A model generated the notes under the pieces. That model was not told where the DNA came from, ran no database searches, and worked only from the letters and a program-made list of their open reading frames with translations. The position numbers and the translations under genes are program-made. Positions 18,075 through 26,533 of a stretch of DNA of 44,612 nucleotides are shown one piece after another. Position 1 is the stretch's first letter. Each line of letters opens with the position of its first letter. The DNA lies in NCBI GenBank assembly GCA_963204975.1, contig CAUJJC010000122.1, positions 1 through 44,612 of the forward strand. The letters are read 5' to 3'. The DNA comes from Verrucomicrobiota bacterium. GTDB lineage: Bacteria; Verrucomicrobiota; Verrucomicrobiia; Verrucomicrobiales; Verrucomicrobiaceae.

Positions 18075-21059
18075 ATGCCGAAAAAGTCCACACCCTCTTC
18101 CGAAGGCGCTCTGCCTGATCTCTTTGATACGGCTCGCAGCGAGCCTGCCGTGGCGCGGCGATTCCTCGGATGGGACAAGCCCTTGGTGTCAGCCGTGGCA
18201 GAGCACTTGGCCAAGAGTTGGAAGGGTGAAGGCGCACTGGACTTGAGCGGGGTGCTGGTGGTGGTTCCGACTCGCAATGTGAGCCGCCGACTGCGCGAGG
18301 CACTGGCCATCATGGCGGCGAAACATCACGCTGCGGTGCTGCCGCCGATGACAGTGACGCCGGACTTTCTCACTGCTCCTGATCGACTGAGCGAAGGCGA
18401 GGCCGCAGGCACGGTGGAGACCTTGTTGATCTGGGCGGGGGAATTGCTGCGGATCAATCTGGAGGAGTATCGCCATTTGTTTCCGGTGGACCCGGTGGAG
18501 CGTCACTTCACCTGGGCGCTGAAGATGGCGGGCGATCTGCTGAAGGTGCGAGACACCTTGAACGAGAACGGGCTGAGTTTTGCGGATGCGGCGCGGATGC
18601 TGGAGCACACCGAGATGGAGCCCGAGCGCTGGCGTGATCTCGCGGCGCTGGAGCGTGCCTGTCTGCATGTCACGGAATCCCAGGGACTCATCGACTGGCA
18701 GGTGATGCGTCGGCGTTCCGCAACCTCCGGGCATCCGCCGGAGAACGTCAGCCGCATCGTGATGGCGGGAGTGCTCGATCCTTCGGCGCTGGCGGTGCAG
18801 GCCTTGCAACGTTGGTCGCGCACCCTTCACACCGAGGTGCTGATCTTTGCACCACACCCCTCTCACTCAGACGCGTTCGATGCCTGGGGCAGGCCGGTGA
18901 CGGAGCGCTGGCTGACGATGCCGATTGATATTCCTGATCCGATCCAAAGGATTCATCAGGGCACGACTCCCACCGAGCAGGCGGAGCTGGCAGCGCAGCT
19001 TCTGAAGGACTACGAGCACCCAGGGTCCGTGGCAGCGATTGGTCTGGCAGATGCCACGGTGAGTGCGCCGCTGGAGAAGGTGCTGGGCGAGCGAGGCATC
19101 GTTTCCTATGATCCCGCCGGTCGTCCAATGGGCACGCACGGCGTGTTTCATCTGCTGCGCACGATGGGCGAGGTGATGGGCTCGCGATCTTTTGCGGCGG
19201 TGGCCACGTTGTTGCGTTGCCCGGACATGCTCGACACGATTCGACGCCTGTGCGAGGCGCAGTCGGAAGGCCGTCCAGGCTTCCAGCGTTTGCTCAATGA
19301 GATGGACACGCTCGCCGTTGAGGCGCTGCCTGACACGCTTGATGATGCCATCGAACTCGCGGCTCGTGTGCTCGGCGACGACAGTCCACTGCGCGTCGGA
19401 TTGCACTGGATCGACGAGCAACTGAAGGCCTTCGCCGGAGACAACTTCGGTGCCGCGTTGACCGGGTTTCTCGGCGACGTGTTCGAGGATCGGAAGTTCC
19501 ATTCGAACAATCCCGAGGATGCCGTGTTTGCGGCGATTGCCGATCAAATCGCCGAGGTGCTCGATGCGCTCGACAGCCCGGCAGCACAGTCTTTTCCCGA
19601 GGAGCTGTCGCCCGCTGCGCGACTGGACCTGCTGCTGCGCGTGATCGAGGCCGAGGTGTTTTATCCTGAGCGTGCTCCGCGTGCCATCGACCTTCAAGGC
19701 TGGCTCGAATTGCTCTGGGAGGATGCGCCGCATCTGATCATCACGGGCATGAACGATGGCAAGGTGCCTGAGGCGATCTTGGGGCATCAGTTTCTGCCCG
19801 ACTCCGCACGTCGCGCGCTTGGACTGCGCAATAACGACACGCGGTTCGCTCGCTATGCCTGTCTCATGACGACGACCATCGAGATGCGGCGATGCACGGC
19901 GGGGCGGGTCGATTTCATCTTTGGCCGCATCGGTGCTGGCGAGGAGCCGTTGCGTCCCTCGCGCTTGTTGTTCCAGTGCCCGGACGCTGACCTGCCCGCA
20001 CGCACCTTGCAGTTCTTCTCGAAGAAAGCCGAGCGCCACACGGACCCCATGCCCTGGCGGCTCGCCTGGCAGTTGAAGCCCGAGCCCTTGCCTGAAGATG
20101 CGCCCGTGCTGCACAAGCTGAGCGTCACGCAGTTCCGTGATTACTTGATGTGCCCCTTCCGGTTTTATCTTCGCCATGGGCTGAAGATGTCGGAAGTCGA
20201 TGCCTCGCGCACCGAGATGGACCCCATGGAGTTCGGCAGTCTGCTGCACCGCGTGCTCGAGAGCTTCGCCAAGGAAGGCGAGGCGCGCACCTCGACCGAT
20301 GCCGACGAGATTCGGAAGGAGTTCCATGCGCTGCTCGACCGTCACGTTCACCACGACTACGGCGCACGTCTGACAGTGCCTGTCATCATCCAGCGCGAGT
20401 CCTTGAGGCAACGCCTCGCCTGGTGGGCGGAGTATGAGGCGGAGGAGCGGAGCAAAGGCTGGCAGATCATTGCCGCTGAGACGCGACTGAGCCCCTCGGA
20501 TGATCCATGGACGCTCGATGGCATGATCGTGAGCGGTGTGGTCGATCGCGTGGAGCGGCACCCTGACCTCGGCGTTCGCCTCATCGACTTCAAAACCTAC
20601 TCGCCCTACAACTCGGTGAAACGCGAGCGACGCACGGTGGAGGAGTATCACCTCACGCCGATCAAGCGCACCGAAAGCGTGACGGACTTTCCTAACTGGT
20701 CGCTGACCACTAACAGCACGGGCCAATCCTCTCGATGGACCGACCTGCAACTGCCGCTCTACCGCCTGGCGATGCAGCGGCGCTACCCTGACGAGACGAT
20801 TCAGGTGGCCTATGCCACGCTGGGCAAGACCAAGATCGACATCGGCCTCGATCCCTGGCCGGGGCTCGCTGGCGAGCTGCTTACCAGTGCCATGGCCTGT
20901 GCGGAGGGCGTGATCGCCGCCGTGCGCGAGCGCACCTTCTGGCCGCCTGCGGAGAAGACCACGTATGCTGATGACTTCGGGGCCTTGTTCTTCGGTGATC
21001 CGCGCACCGCAGTGGATCCGAGTTTGATTCAACCCGCCATCACGGAGGTCGCAGCGTGA
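18075..21059 (+). CDS. PD-(D/E)XK nuclease family protein, AddB-like
   Basis: A 994-residue protein. The start MPKKSTPSSEG is preferred; much longer upstream reading is antisense to the hydrolase gene. The N-terminal two thirds resemble the inactive-helicase scaffold of AddB/RexB (VLVVVPTRNVSRRLREAL; HLIITGMNDGKVPEAILG). The C-terminal nuclease domain begins at SVTQFRDYLMCPFRFYLRHGL (C693) and has VVDRV (D824) and LIDFKTYS (D838, K840). The AddB iron-sulfur cysteines are not evident: the usual C-terminal cluster is replaced by RTFWPPAEK. It overlaps the next gene by four bases (GTGA), so the two are translationally coupled, as expected for subunits of a break-resecting helicase-nuclease. Confidence 0.88.
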   Translation: MPKKSTPSSEGALPDLFDTARSEPAVARRFLGWDKPLVSAVAEHLAKSWKGEGALDLSGVLVVVPTRNVSRRLREALAIMAAKHHAAVLPPMTVTPDFLTAPDRLSEGEAAGTVETLLIWAGELLRINLEEYRHLFPVDPVERHFTWALKMAGDLLKVRDTLNENGLSFADAARMLEHTEMEPERWRDLAALERACLHVTESQGLIDWQVMRRRSATSGHPPENVSRIVMAGVLDPSALAVQALQRWSRTLHTEVLIFAPHPSHSDAFDAWGRPVTERWLTMPIDIPDPIQRIHQGTTPTEQAELAAQLLKDYEHPGSVAAIGLADATVSAPLEKVLGERGIVSYDPAGRPMGTHGVFHLLRTMGEVMGSRSFAAVATLLRCPDMLDTIRRLCEAQSEGRPGFQRLLNEMDTLAVEALPDTLDDAIELAARVLGDDSPLRVGLHWIDEQLKAFAGDNFGAALTGFLGDVFEDRKFHSNNPEDAVFAAIADQIAEVLDALDSPAAQSFPEELSPAARLDLLLRVIEAEVFYPERAPRAIDLQGWLELLWEDAPHLIITGMNDGKVPEAILGHQFLPDSARRALGLRNNDTRFARYACLMTTTIEMRRCTAGRVDFIFGRIGAGEEPLRPSRLLFQCPDADLPARTLQFFSKKAERHTDPMPWRLAWQLKPEPLPEDAPVLHKLSVTQFRDYLMCPFRFYLRHGLKMSEVDASRTEMDPMEFGSLLHRVLESFAKEGEARTSTDADEIRKEFHALLDRHVHHDYGARLTVPVIIQRESLRQRLAWWAEYEAEERSKGWQIIAAETRLSPSDDPWTLDGMIVSGVVDRVERHPDLGVRLIDFKTYSPYNSVKRERRTVEEYHLTPIKRTESVTDFPNWSLTTNSTGQSSRWTDLQLPLYRLAMQRRYPDETIQVAYATLGKTKIDIGLDPWPGLAGELLTSAMACAEGVIAAVRERTFWPPAEKTTYADDFGALFFGDPRTAVDPSLIQPAITEVAA

Positions 21060-24000
21060 GTGCTCCGCTTTCCATTCCGAATGAGATGATCCTGGCCTCG
21101 GCAGGCTCAGGCAAAACGTGGCAACTGACCAATCGCTTCATCGCCCTCATGGGGCAGCAGTTGCTGGCGAAGCAAGACGTAACCCCGGAGCGCATCGTGG
21201 CCGTCACCTTCACCCGCAAGGCCGCAGGCGAGTTCTTTGAAGCCATCCTGGAGAAGCTCGCGCGGGCCGCCTCGAGTGCGAAGTATGCGGCTGATCTCGC
21301 AGGCGATGAATCCATCGACCCCGAGGTGAAGAATGATCCGCTGCCGCCCATCCTCCGTCAGCTCACGCCTCTGGATTATCGGCACCTGCTGCGCGTCTTC
21401 ATCACTCGCATGCCACGCCTGTTCCTGGGCACGCTGGACAGCTTTTTCTCGTCCATCCTGCGCAGCTTCCCGGCGGAGTTCGGCCTCGCTGGCGACTTCG
21501 AGATTCTCAGCGAGCACCTTGCCACCGAGGAGCGTGAGCGCGTCTATCGCATGGTCTTCCGCCGCAGCTTGCCCGGCGGGCGCGCGGGCAAGGAGAGCCT
21601 GGCCGCGCAGCAGGATTTCCTGGAGGCGTTTCGTCGCGCCACCTTCGGCAAGGAAGAGGCCAGCATCCGGTCAGTGCTGGATCAGTTCATCGAAGGTCAG
21701 CATGAAATCATGCTCCACGCCGGACGTGAGGAACTCTGGGGCGAGGCGCGCACGATTTGGCCTCAGGGCTGCCGCTGGTTGCGTCCGCGAGTGAACCTCA
21801 GCGATGAATTCGACAAGCTGCTCAAGCTCTTCGCCACCGAGGACCTCACCGATGGCCAGTGCGAGTTCTGGGCCGAGTTTCGCGATCAAGCCATCGCTCA
21901 TGTGCCCGGCAATGCCTTGCCCAATCGCGTGAAGTTCTTCGTCGAGAAGCTCCTCGCCGTGTGGAGCGAGGTGGAGTCCGGCGGCTGCGAACTCACCGTC
22001 AATCGTGGCAAGCAAAAGCTCGGCTCCTCGGCGTGCAGGTTGCTCGATGGCATTGTCACCACTCTTGTTGGTGGCGAGCTGGTCGTTCGGCTGGAGCGCA
22101 CGCGGGGCGTCTGGCAGGTGCTGAAGTTGTTCGAGGAGAACTGGTCCAACCAGGTGCGGCGGCGCGGACGACTGACTTTCCAGGACATGGAACTCATCCT
22201 CGCGGGCCATGAGTTCGCGCACGATCTACCCAAGCCCGTGCTCTCCCAGGTGCCCGGTGAGGACGAGCGCCTGCGCATCGACTATCGACTCGATGCCCGC
22301 TACGATCATTGGCTGCTCGATGAGTTCCAGGACACCAATCACGTCCAGTGGTCCGTCATTGAGAACCTCATCGACGAGGTGGTGCAGGATGCCTCCGATC
22401 AGCGCACGCTCTTCCAGGTGGGCGATGTGAAGCAGGCGATCTATGCCTGGCGCGGCGGTGACACGCGGCTCTTCCATGAGGTCTTCGAGCGCTACAGCGC
22501 AGGCGATCAGCCACGGATCAAAGAGCGTCCGCTCAATGTCTCGTGGCGCTCCGGGCACGATGTGATCGCCATGGTCAATCGCGTCTTCGGCAATGACAAG
22601 GCCTTCGCCGAGATGGAGCTGCCCGTCGATGCACGCCAGCGCTGGCCGTGGAAGGAACACAAGGTCGCAGGCGTGAACGACGAGCTGCCAGGCTACGCCG
22701 TTCTGCTCAATCCCAAGCCCGCGAATGGTGAGAAGGTCGAGGAGGAAGATCGCTTCTCCCTCGTGGTGGGCGTGCTCGAAGAGATCCAGCCCGTCGCGCT
22801 CGGGCTCAGCTGCGCCATCCTCGTGCAGGCAAATGACACCGGGCGCGAACTGGTGGACTACATCCGAGCCCACTCGCCCTCGAAGATTCCCGTGATGTGC
22901 GAGTCCGAGATCGCCGTGGCCACGGACAATCCGGTCACTCTTGCCCTGCTCAGCGTGTTCCAATGCGCGACACACCCTGGCGATACCTTTGCCTGGGAAC
23001 ACCTGCGCATGACGCCCTTCCGCACGCTGATTCACGACGCGGGCACCACACCGGGAGCGCACGCCATCGAAGTCCTGCGCATGATCTTTGATCAGGGCTT
23101 TGAGGCCACGCTGCGGCATTGGGTGCGGCTGCTTGAGGAGCAAGCCTTCGCCCTTGATGAATTCAGTCGTCGCCGGGTGGATGATCTCGCGCTGGCAGCC
23201 CGGCTCTTCGATCAGGACGGCGGACGCGATGTGGATGACTTCCTCGCCTTCGTTCGTGGTTACACCGTTCGTGAACCAGACACGCGCAGCGCGGTGCAGG
23301 TGATGACGATTCACAAGTCGAAGGGACTCACCTTCGATTGCGTGATCCTGCCGGATTTGGAGGGCAATTCGATGAGCACCGTGCGTCGCGGCATCGGCGT
23401 CAAACGCGCGGCACGGAACCACATTGAGTGGGTCTTCGATCTGCCGCCCTCGGACATCGTGAAGGCCGATCCCGTGCTCGCCGAGTATCGGGAGGAACGC
23501 GAGGCCGAAGCGGCTTACGAGGAGCTGTGCAAGTTCTACGTGGCGCTCACACGTGCGCGCCATGCGAACTACCTTATCACCTCGCCGCGTTCGAAGAAGT
23601 CCACGTCCAACAACTTCATCAAGCTCCTCGATCTCACCCTGGCTGCCTCGGGCAAGTCCGAGGGCGCGGTGTTTGGCGGTGTGCAGGCCGACCTCAAGTA
23701 TGCCAGCGACACGCAGGCCACCCAGCGCACCTGGTTTGAGTCTGTGAAGGCCAAGGCACCACCGCCGCCCGAGGTCGCACCCACCAGCCCCACGGTCGTT
23801 GAGGCCCCCGCGCGAGTGCGTCCCGTGCGCCGCACCCCGAGCGGCTCCGAGACCTCCGTGGTCACGGCCCGGCAGTTGTTCTCCCGAGGCGGACGCTTCG
23901 CCCGCGCCTTCGGCACCCTGGTCCACGCCTGGTTCGAGCAGATCGAGTGGCTCGATGAAATGGACGAGGCCGCGCTGGCCTCTCAGTGGGCCGCCGTCGT

Positions 24001-24379
24001 GTGTCCCGATGAGGTGCTTCGTGCCCGCGTCGAGGACGAGGTGCGTCGCTGCCTCACCGCCGCCCCCGTCCGCACCGCCATGAGCCGCCCCTCCGCCCAG
24101 GCCGAACTCTGGCGCGAGAAACGCTTCGAAATCCTCCTCGGCAACGAGTGGCTCTCCGGCACCTTCGACCGCGTGGTGATCGAGCCCCACCAGGCCACCA
24201 TCATCGACTTCAAGACCGACAAGGTCACCACCCCCGAGGCCTTCGCCGAACGCGTCGATGGCTATCGTCCGCAGCTCCTCACCTATCGCGAAGTCATCCA
24301 CCGCATGACCGGCCTGCCCCTCACCGCCATCCGCTGCCAGCTCATCTTCACCCACCGCTGCGAGGTGGTGGAGGTGTGA
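21056..24379 (+). CDS. UvrD/AddA-like superfamily 1 helicase with C-terminal nuclease
   Basis: A 1107-residue protein starting with GTG inside the stop codon of the nuclease gene. Superfamily 1A motifs are all present: Walker A ASAGSGKT (14-21), motif Ia AVTFTRKAAGEFF, motif II WLLDEFQDTN (D422, E423), motif III FQVGDVKQAIYAWRGGD, motif V VQVMTIHKSKGLTFD and motif VI FYVALTRARH. The C-terminal PD-(D/E)XK domain has IIDFKTDKV (D1051, K1053). This is the AddA/RecB architecture; with the preceding gene it forms the probable double-strand-break end-processing complex that loads RecA. The stop codon sits 18 bp from the last cassette gene of the array described below. Confidence 0.92.
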   Translation: MSAPLSIPNEMILASAGSGKTWQLTNRFIALMGQQLLAKQDVTPERIVAVTFTRKAAGEFFEAILEKLARAASSAKYAADLAGDESIDPEVKNDPLPPILRQLTPLDYRHLLRVFITRMPRLFLGTLDSFFSSILRSFPAEFGLAGDFEILSEHLATEERERVYRMVFRRSLPGGRAGKESLAAQQDFLEAFRRATFGKEEASIRSVLDQFIEGQHEIMLHAGREELWGEARTIWPQGCRWLRPRVNLSDEFDKLLKLFATEDLTDGQCEFWAEFRDQAIAHVPGNALPNRVKFFVEKLLAVWSEVESGGCELTVNRGKQKLGSSACRLLDGIVTTLVGGELVVRLERTRGVWQVLKLFEENWSNQVRRRGRLTFQDMELILAGHEFAHDLPKPVLSQVPGEDERLRIDYRLDARYDHWLLDEFQDTNHVQWSVIENLIDEVVQDASDQRTLFQVGDVKQAIYAWRGGDTRLFHEVFERYSAGDQPRIKERPLNVSWRSGHDVIAMVNRVFGNDKAFAEMELPVDARQRWPWKEHKVAGVNDELPGYAVLLNPKPANGEKVEEEDRFSLVVGVLEEIQPVALGLSCAILVQANDTGRELVDYIRAHSPSKIPVMCESEIAVATDNPVTLALLSVFQCATHPGDTFAWEHLRMTPFRTLIHDAGTTPGAHAIEVLRMIFDQGFEATLRHWVRLLEEQAFALDEFSRRRVDDLALAARLFDQDGGRDVDDFLAFVRGYTVREPDTRSAVQVMTIHKSKGLTFDCVILPDLEGNSMSTVRRGIGVKRAARNHIEWVFDLPPSDIVKADPVLAEYREEREAEAAYEELCKFYVALTRARHANYLITSPRSKKSTSNNFIKLLDLTLAASGKSEGAVFGGVQADLKYASDTQATQRTWFESVKAKAPPPPEVAPTSPTVVEAPARVRPVRRTPSGSETSVVTARQLFSRGGRFARAFGTLVHAWFEQIEWLDEMDEAALASQWAAVVCPDEVLRARVEDEVRRCLTAAPVRTAMSRPSAQAELWREKRFEILLGNEWLSGTFDRVVIEPHQATIIDFKTDKVTTPEAFAERVDGYRPQLLTYREVIHRMTGLPLTAIRCQLIFTHRCEVVEV

Positions 24380-24397
24380 GGGGGCTTTACATTCGCC

Positions 24398-24676
24398 TCA
24401 CGGGTATCGGGATTCTGCACTCCGCAGAGCTTCAGAAATGCTGTGAAGCATAGTCTGATGCCGATAAATCGCAGTGCAGTTCCCGCCCGCAAACAGAAGA
24501 AAAGCGGCAGTCAGCAGGGATTTGAGGGATTTCTTTCCCGTTGGATCACCATCTTTGTAGAGGAGGCCAAGCGCCGCGAACGCCACCGTGGAGAGAAGCG
24601 TCCACAAAGTGTTGATGATCCCAGAATATGACGTGAACAGCTCGGTAAGCTTCGGAAGCTCGATGTCGGATGGCAT
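24398..24676 (-). CDS. Small two-helix membrane protein, last cassette gene
   Basis: A 92-residue protein I do not recognise. Two hydrophobic helices (about 18-40, TLLSTVAFAALGLLY, and 50-68, LLTAAFLLFAGG) are separated by a short basic loop, followed by a soluble tail. It follows attC-like site A by 15 bp, in the orientation expected of an integron cassette gene, but has no attC of its own: its stop is 18 bp from the end of the AddA-like gene, so the array appears cut off here. Confidence 0.65.
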   Translation of the reverse strand: MPSDIELPKLTELFTSYSGIINTLWTLLSTVAFAALGLLYKDGDPTGKKSLKSLLTAAFLLFAGGNCTAIYRHQTMLHSISEALRSAESRYP

Positions 24677-24690
24677 AGGACTATGTTTGT

Positions 24691-24785
24691 GGATTAACGA
24701 CTCGGATCAGGCGACGGCGAGCGCGAGACGTTGCTGACACGACAGATAGCCTTCGAGCCGTTGCCTGCATCCGTTTTGTTCGCCC
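24691..24785 (-). repeat. attC-like site A
   Basis: Read on the minus strand: R'' box GGGCGAAC (24785-24778), arm ACGGATGCAGGCAACGGC, a variable middle, the opposing arm GCCGTCGCCTGATCCG, and R' box GTTAATCC (24698-24691). The arms pair with one mismatch and one bulged base, the folded single-strand layout of integron attC sites. The outer bases of R' differ from R'', as expected because they belong to the next cassette. Confidence 0.75.
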
Positions 24786-24797
24786 TGTCTCGCGTCG

Positions 24798-25190
24798 TCA
24801 TGGCTTCTTTTGATTGGAAGTAGCCTTCCGGCTCTGAAAAGTCACCTTTCCCGGACTGATAACCAAGTCCGCGCCGATCTTCTCAGCAAACTTCGCTAGG
24901 AGATCGATCACCAGAATATCCCTCTCATCGATACTAAACCGAACTGTCGAAGCCATCAGTGCATCATCGGCGGCGTATATCGGCCTATACGCCTTTGGTC
25001 GGTCAGAGGCGAGGAATTCGAGAACGTCAGGCACTGTGGAAGGCGCGTAATTCGCCTGTGGCATCCTCGTTTTCGCCAGGAATGAGCATGTGGCGCTGAG
25101 GGTCCATTCCGAAGGAGGTGGTCCACCTGGATCGAAGGCCAACGCGCTTGTCGCCACCCAAGCAAGAGCAATAAATGTGACTCGAATCAT
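24798..25190 (-). CDS. Secreted small protein of unknown function (cassette gene)
   Basis: A 130-residue protein. I start it at MIRVTFIALAWVATSALAF, a signal peptide; the 55 residues read through upstream are translated attC-like repeat. The mature part has no cysteine pair. It ends with IDLLAKFAEKIGADLVISPGKVTF, a helix-strand pattern like the secretin/TonB short N-terminal (STN) fold, but similarity is by eye only. It fills the cassette 25242-24698, whose first bases TTCGCCC are complementary to its own R'' box in site A. Confidence 0.65.
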   Translation of the reverse strand: MIRVTFIALAWVATSALAFDPGGPPPSEWTLSATCSFLAKTRMPQANYAPSTVPDVLEFLASDRPKAYRPIYAADDALMASTVRFSIDERDILVIDLLAKFAEKIGADLVISPGKVTFQSRKATSNQKKP

Positions 25191-25235
25191 GGCGTGTGGC
25201 TTATGACGTGATACTGCGAAATTGGTCCAATCCTC

Positions 25236-25330
25236 GGGCGAACGCTTCGAATCAGGCGACGGCGAGCGCAAGACGTTGCTGACACGACAGATAGCCTTCG
25301 AGCCGTTGCCTGCATCCGTTTTGTTCGCCC
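25236..25330 (-). repeat. attC-like site B
   Basis: On the minus strand R'' is GGGCGAAC (25330-25323) and R' is GTTCGCCC (25243-25236), exact complements. The inner arms match site A except for the last bases. Over the whole site it differs from A at only a few positions. Confidence 0.78.
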
Positions 25331-25358
25331 TTGGTTGATTGTGTGGCTCGGTCATGGG

Positions 25359-25961
25359 TCATTTCTTCACCCCAAACACGGGGTCGTCTGGTGAACTGTA
25401 ACCACTGTGTATCTCAATGACCGGCGCTGACTCGCCGCTGATAGGGGGTCCGCTAATCTTGAGGTGGTAGGTGCCAGAGTCAGTAAAAGTCATGTGCCCG
25501 CCCTCAATTCGATCGCTGAGAGAAAACGCTCGTATCTCAGTCTTCACGATGTCTCGAACTTCTCCAGCTACATCAAGGGATCGGGTGACCATGTCGAAGT
25601 AGATAGCATCAGTGTGATCCACTGGTTCTTGTCGTGTCGGCGTCAAAGAGGTAAAGGTAAACTCTCCTGGTGCGCTCTCCTGAAAGCTAGTGATGCACGC
25701 CTCACCATAGGCGAGCGGTCCGCGCCATACCAGATGTGGCGCTCGATCTTGTTCTGTGTAGGTTCTGGCGAACTGGCGAAGCTGATCTTCGTCAAATAGA
25801 CTCCAATCGGTGGATACTGGCATCACCACGTTCGGTGGCACGGGCTTTCGAGCGACCACGACTGGGATCGAAGTGGGTGCTGGCCTCAAGAGAAAAAGTA
25901 GCGCGACCAGAAACAGACCAAGCAGGATCAACAGCCATCTTTGGTGATCACGATTGCTCAT
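25359..25961 (-). CDS. Membrane-anchored protein of unknown function (cassette gene)
   Basis: A 200-residue protein starting at MSNRDHQRW. Residues 9-25 form one membrane helix (LLILLGLFLVALLFLLR) followed by a Pro-rich linker and a mainly beta soluble domain outside the cytoplasm; I do not recognise the domain. It occupies the cassette 25987-25243; the cassette begins TTCGCCC and its terminal attC (site B) has R'' GGGCGAAC. The base composition is visibly less GC-rich than that of the AddAB-like genes next door. Confidence 0.7.
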   Translation of the reverse strand: MSNRDHQRWLLILLGLFLVALLFLLRPAPTSIPVVVARKPVPPNVVMPVSTDWSLFDEDQLRQFARTYTEQDRAPHLVWRGPLAYGEACITSFQESAPGEFTFTSLTPTRQEPVDHTDAIYFDMVTRSLDVAGEVRDIVKTEIRAFSLSDRIEGGHMTFTDSGTYHLKISGPPISGESAPVIEIHSGYSSPDDPVFGVKK

Positions 25962-25981
25962 GGCTGCTGACTTGTTAGTTG

Positions 25982-26040
25982 GGCGAACGTTGTTCAGCCA
26001 CACTAAATTGTGGGCGAATCGGATTCGTCCACAGTTAAGT
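25982..26040 (-). repeat. Palindromic boundary repeat, copy 1
   Basis: The arms TGTGGGCGAATC (26009-26020) and GATTCGTCCACA (26022-26033) pair around one base with a single G-T position. On the minus strand the segment continues to AACAACGTTCGCCC, which is the R'-type junction of the cassette starting at 25987. The segment 26033-25981 is repeated at 41595-41647 with five differences in 53 positions. Confidence 0.7.
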
Positions 26041-26051
26041 GGGGAATATCA

Positions 26052-26116
26052 GGGGAGCGGCGAGTCTGGGCTCACCGCTCCCCGAAGAGGCCAGCGTGGG
26101 GCGGGCCTCCTCGGGG
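26052..26116. other. Two overlapping GC-rich hairpins after the tandem-repeat gene
   Basis: GGGGAGCGG (26052-26060) pairs with CCGCTCCCC (26075-26083). CCCCGAAGAGGCC (26080-26092) pairs with GGCCTCCTCGGGG (26104-26116) with one mismatch. The stems share four bases, so they exclude one another. There is no T-run, so a simple intrinsic terminator is doubtful. Confidence 0.5.
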
Positions 26117-26137
26117 TTAGGGTTCAGCATCGGTGGA

Positions 26138-26533
26138 TCAGCCGCCGATGATGATGCTCACTTCGTCGCTCCACTGGCCGACGCGTTGGTCGCCGATGCG
26201 GAAGATGGCTTTGTAGGTCCACTTCTGCGGGGTGGCGGGGGCGGGGGTGGTGTCTAGGTAGTTGGGCGTGGTGTCCATGGCGAGGAGGGCGAAGCCGCTG
26301 CCACGGTCCACGTGCAGTTCCAGGAGGTCGAGGAAAGCGCTTTTGCCCTGCCAGCTCCAGCGGACGAAGGACTGGCCGCCGCTGAGTTCGAGCTTCAGGG
26401 CGCGTCCGCCGAACGACTTGGCGCGTCCGCCGAACGACTTGGCGCGCACGCCGAACGACTTGGCGCGCACGCCGAGCGACTTGGCGCGTCCGCCGAACGG
26501 CTTGGCGCGCACGCCGAGCGACTTGGCGCGCAC
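26138..26533 (-). CDS. Heptapeptide-repeat protein with conserved C-terminal domain, possibly a fragment
   Basis: A reading frame of 131 residues that opens from a TAG at about 26586 without an ATG; the GTG at 26533 lies inside the repeat. Residues 2-45 are six heptads of the type RAKSFGV/RAKSFGG, encoded by the 21-bp tandem repeat. Residues 46-131 form a compact domain (FVRWSWQGKSAFLDLLELHVDRG; WTYKAIFRIGDQRVGQWSDE) that looks like the fibronectin type III-like C-terminal end of longer PVC-bacterial proteins. The missing N-terminal part suggests a truncated gene whose front has been replaced by repeats. I am unsure that it is translated. Confidence 0.5.
   Translation of the reverse strand: MRAKSLGVRAKPFGGRAKSLGVRAKSFGVRAKSFGGRAKSFGGRALKLELSGGQSFVRWSWQGKSAFLDLLELHVDRGSGFALLAMDTTPNYLDTTPAPATPQKWTYKAIFRIGDQRVGQWSDEVSIIIGG

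Noticed and set aside
18867-21032. A minus-strand open frame of 721 codons
   Set aside because: It is antisense to the AddB-like gene, whose nuclease motifs are clear, and its composition is that of an antisense frame.
22226-24355. A minus-strand open frame of 709 codons
   Set aside because: It is antisense to the AddA-like helicase gene, which has all its motifs.
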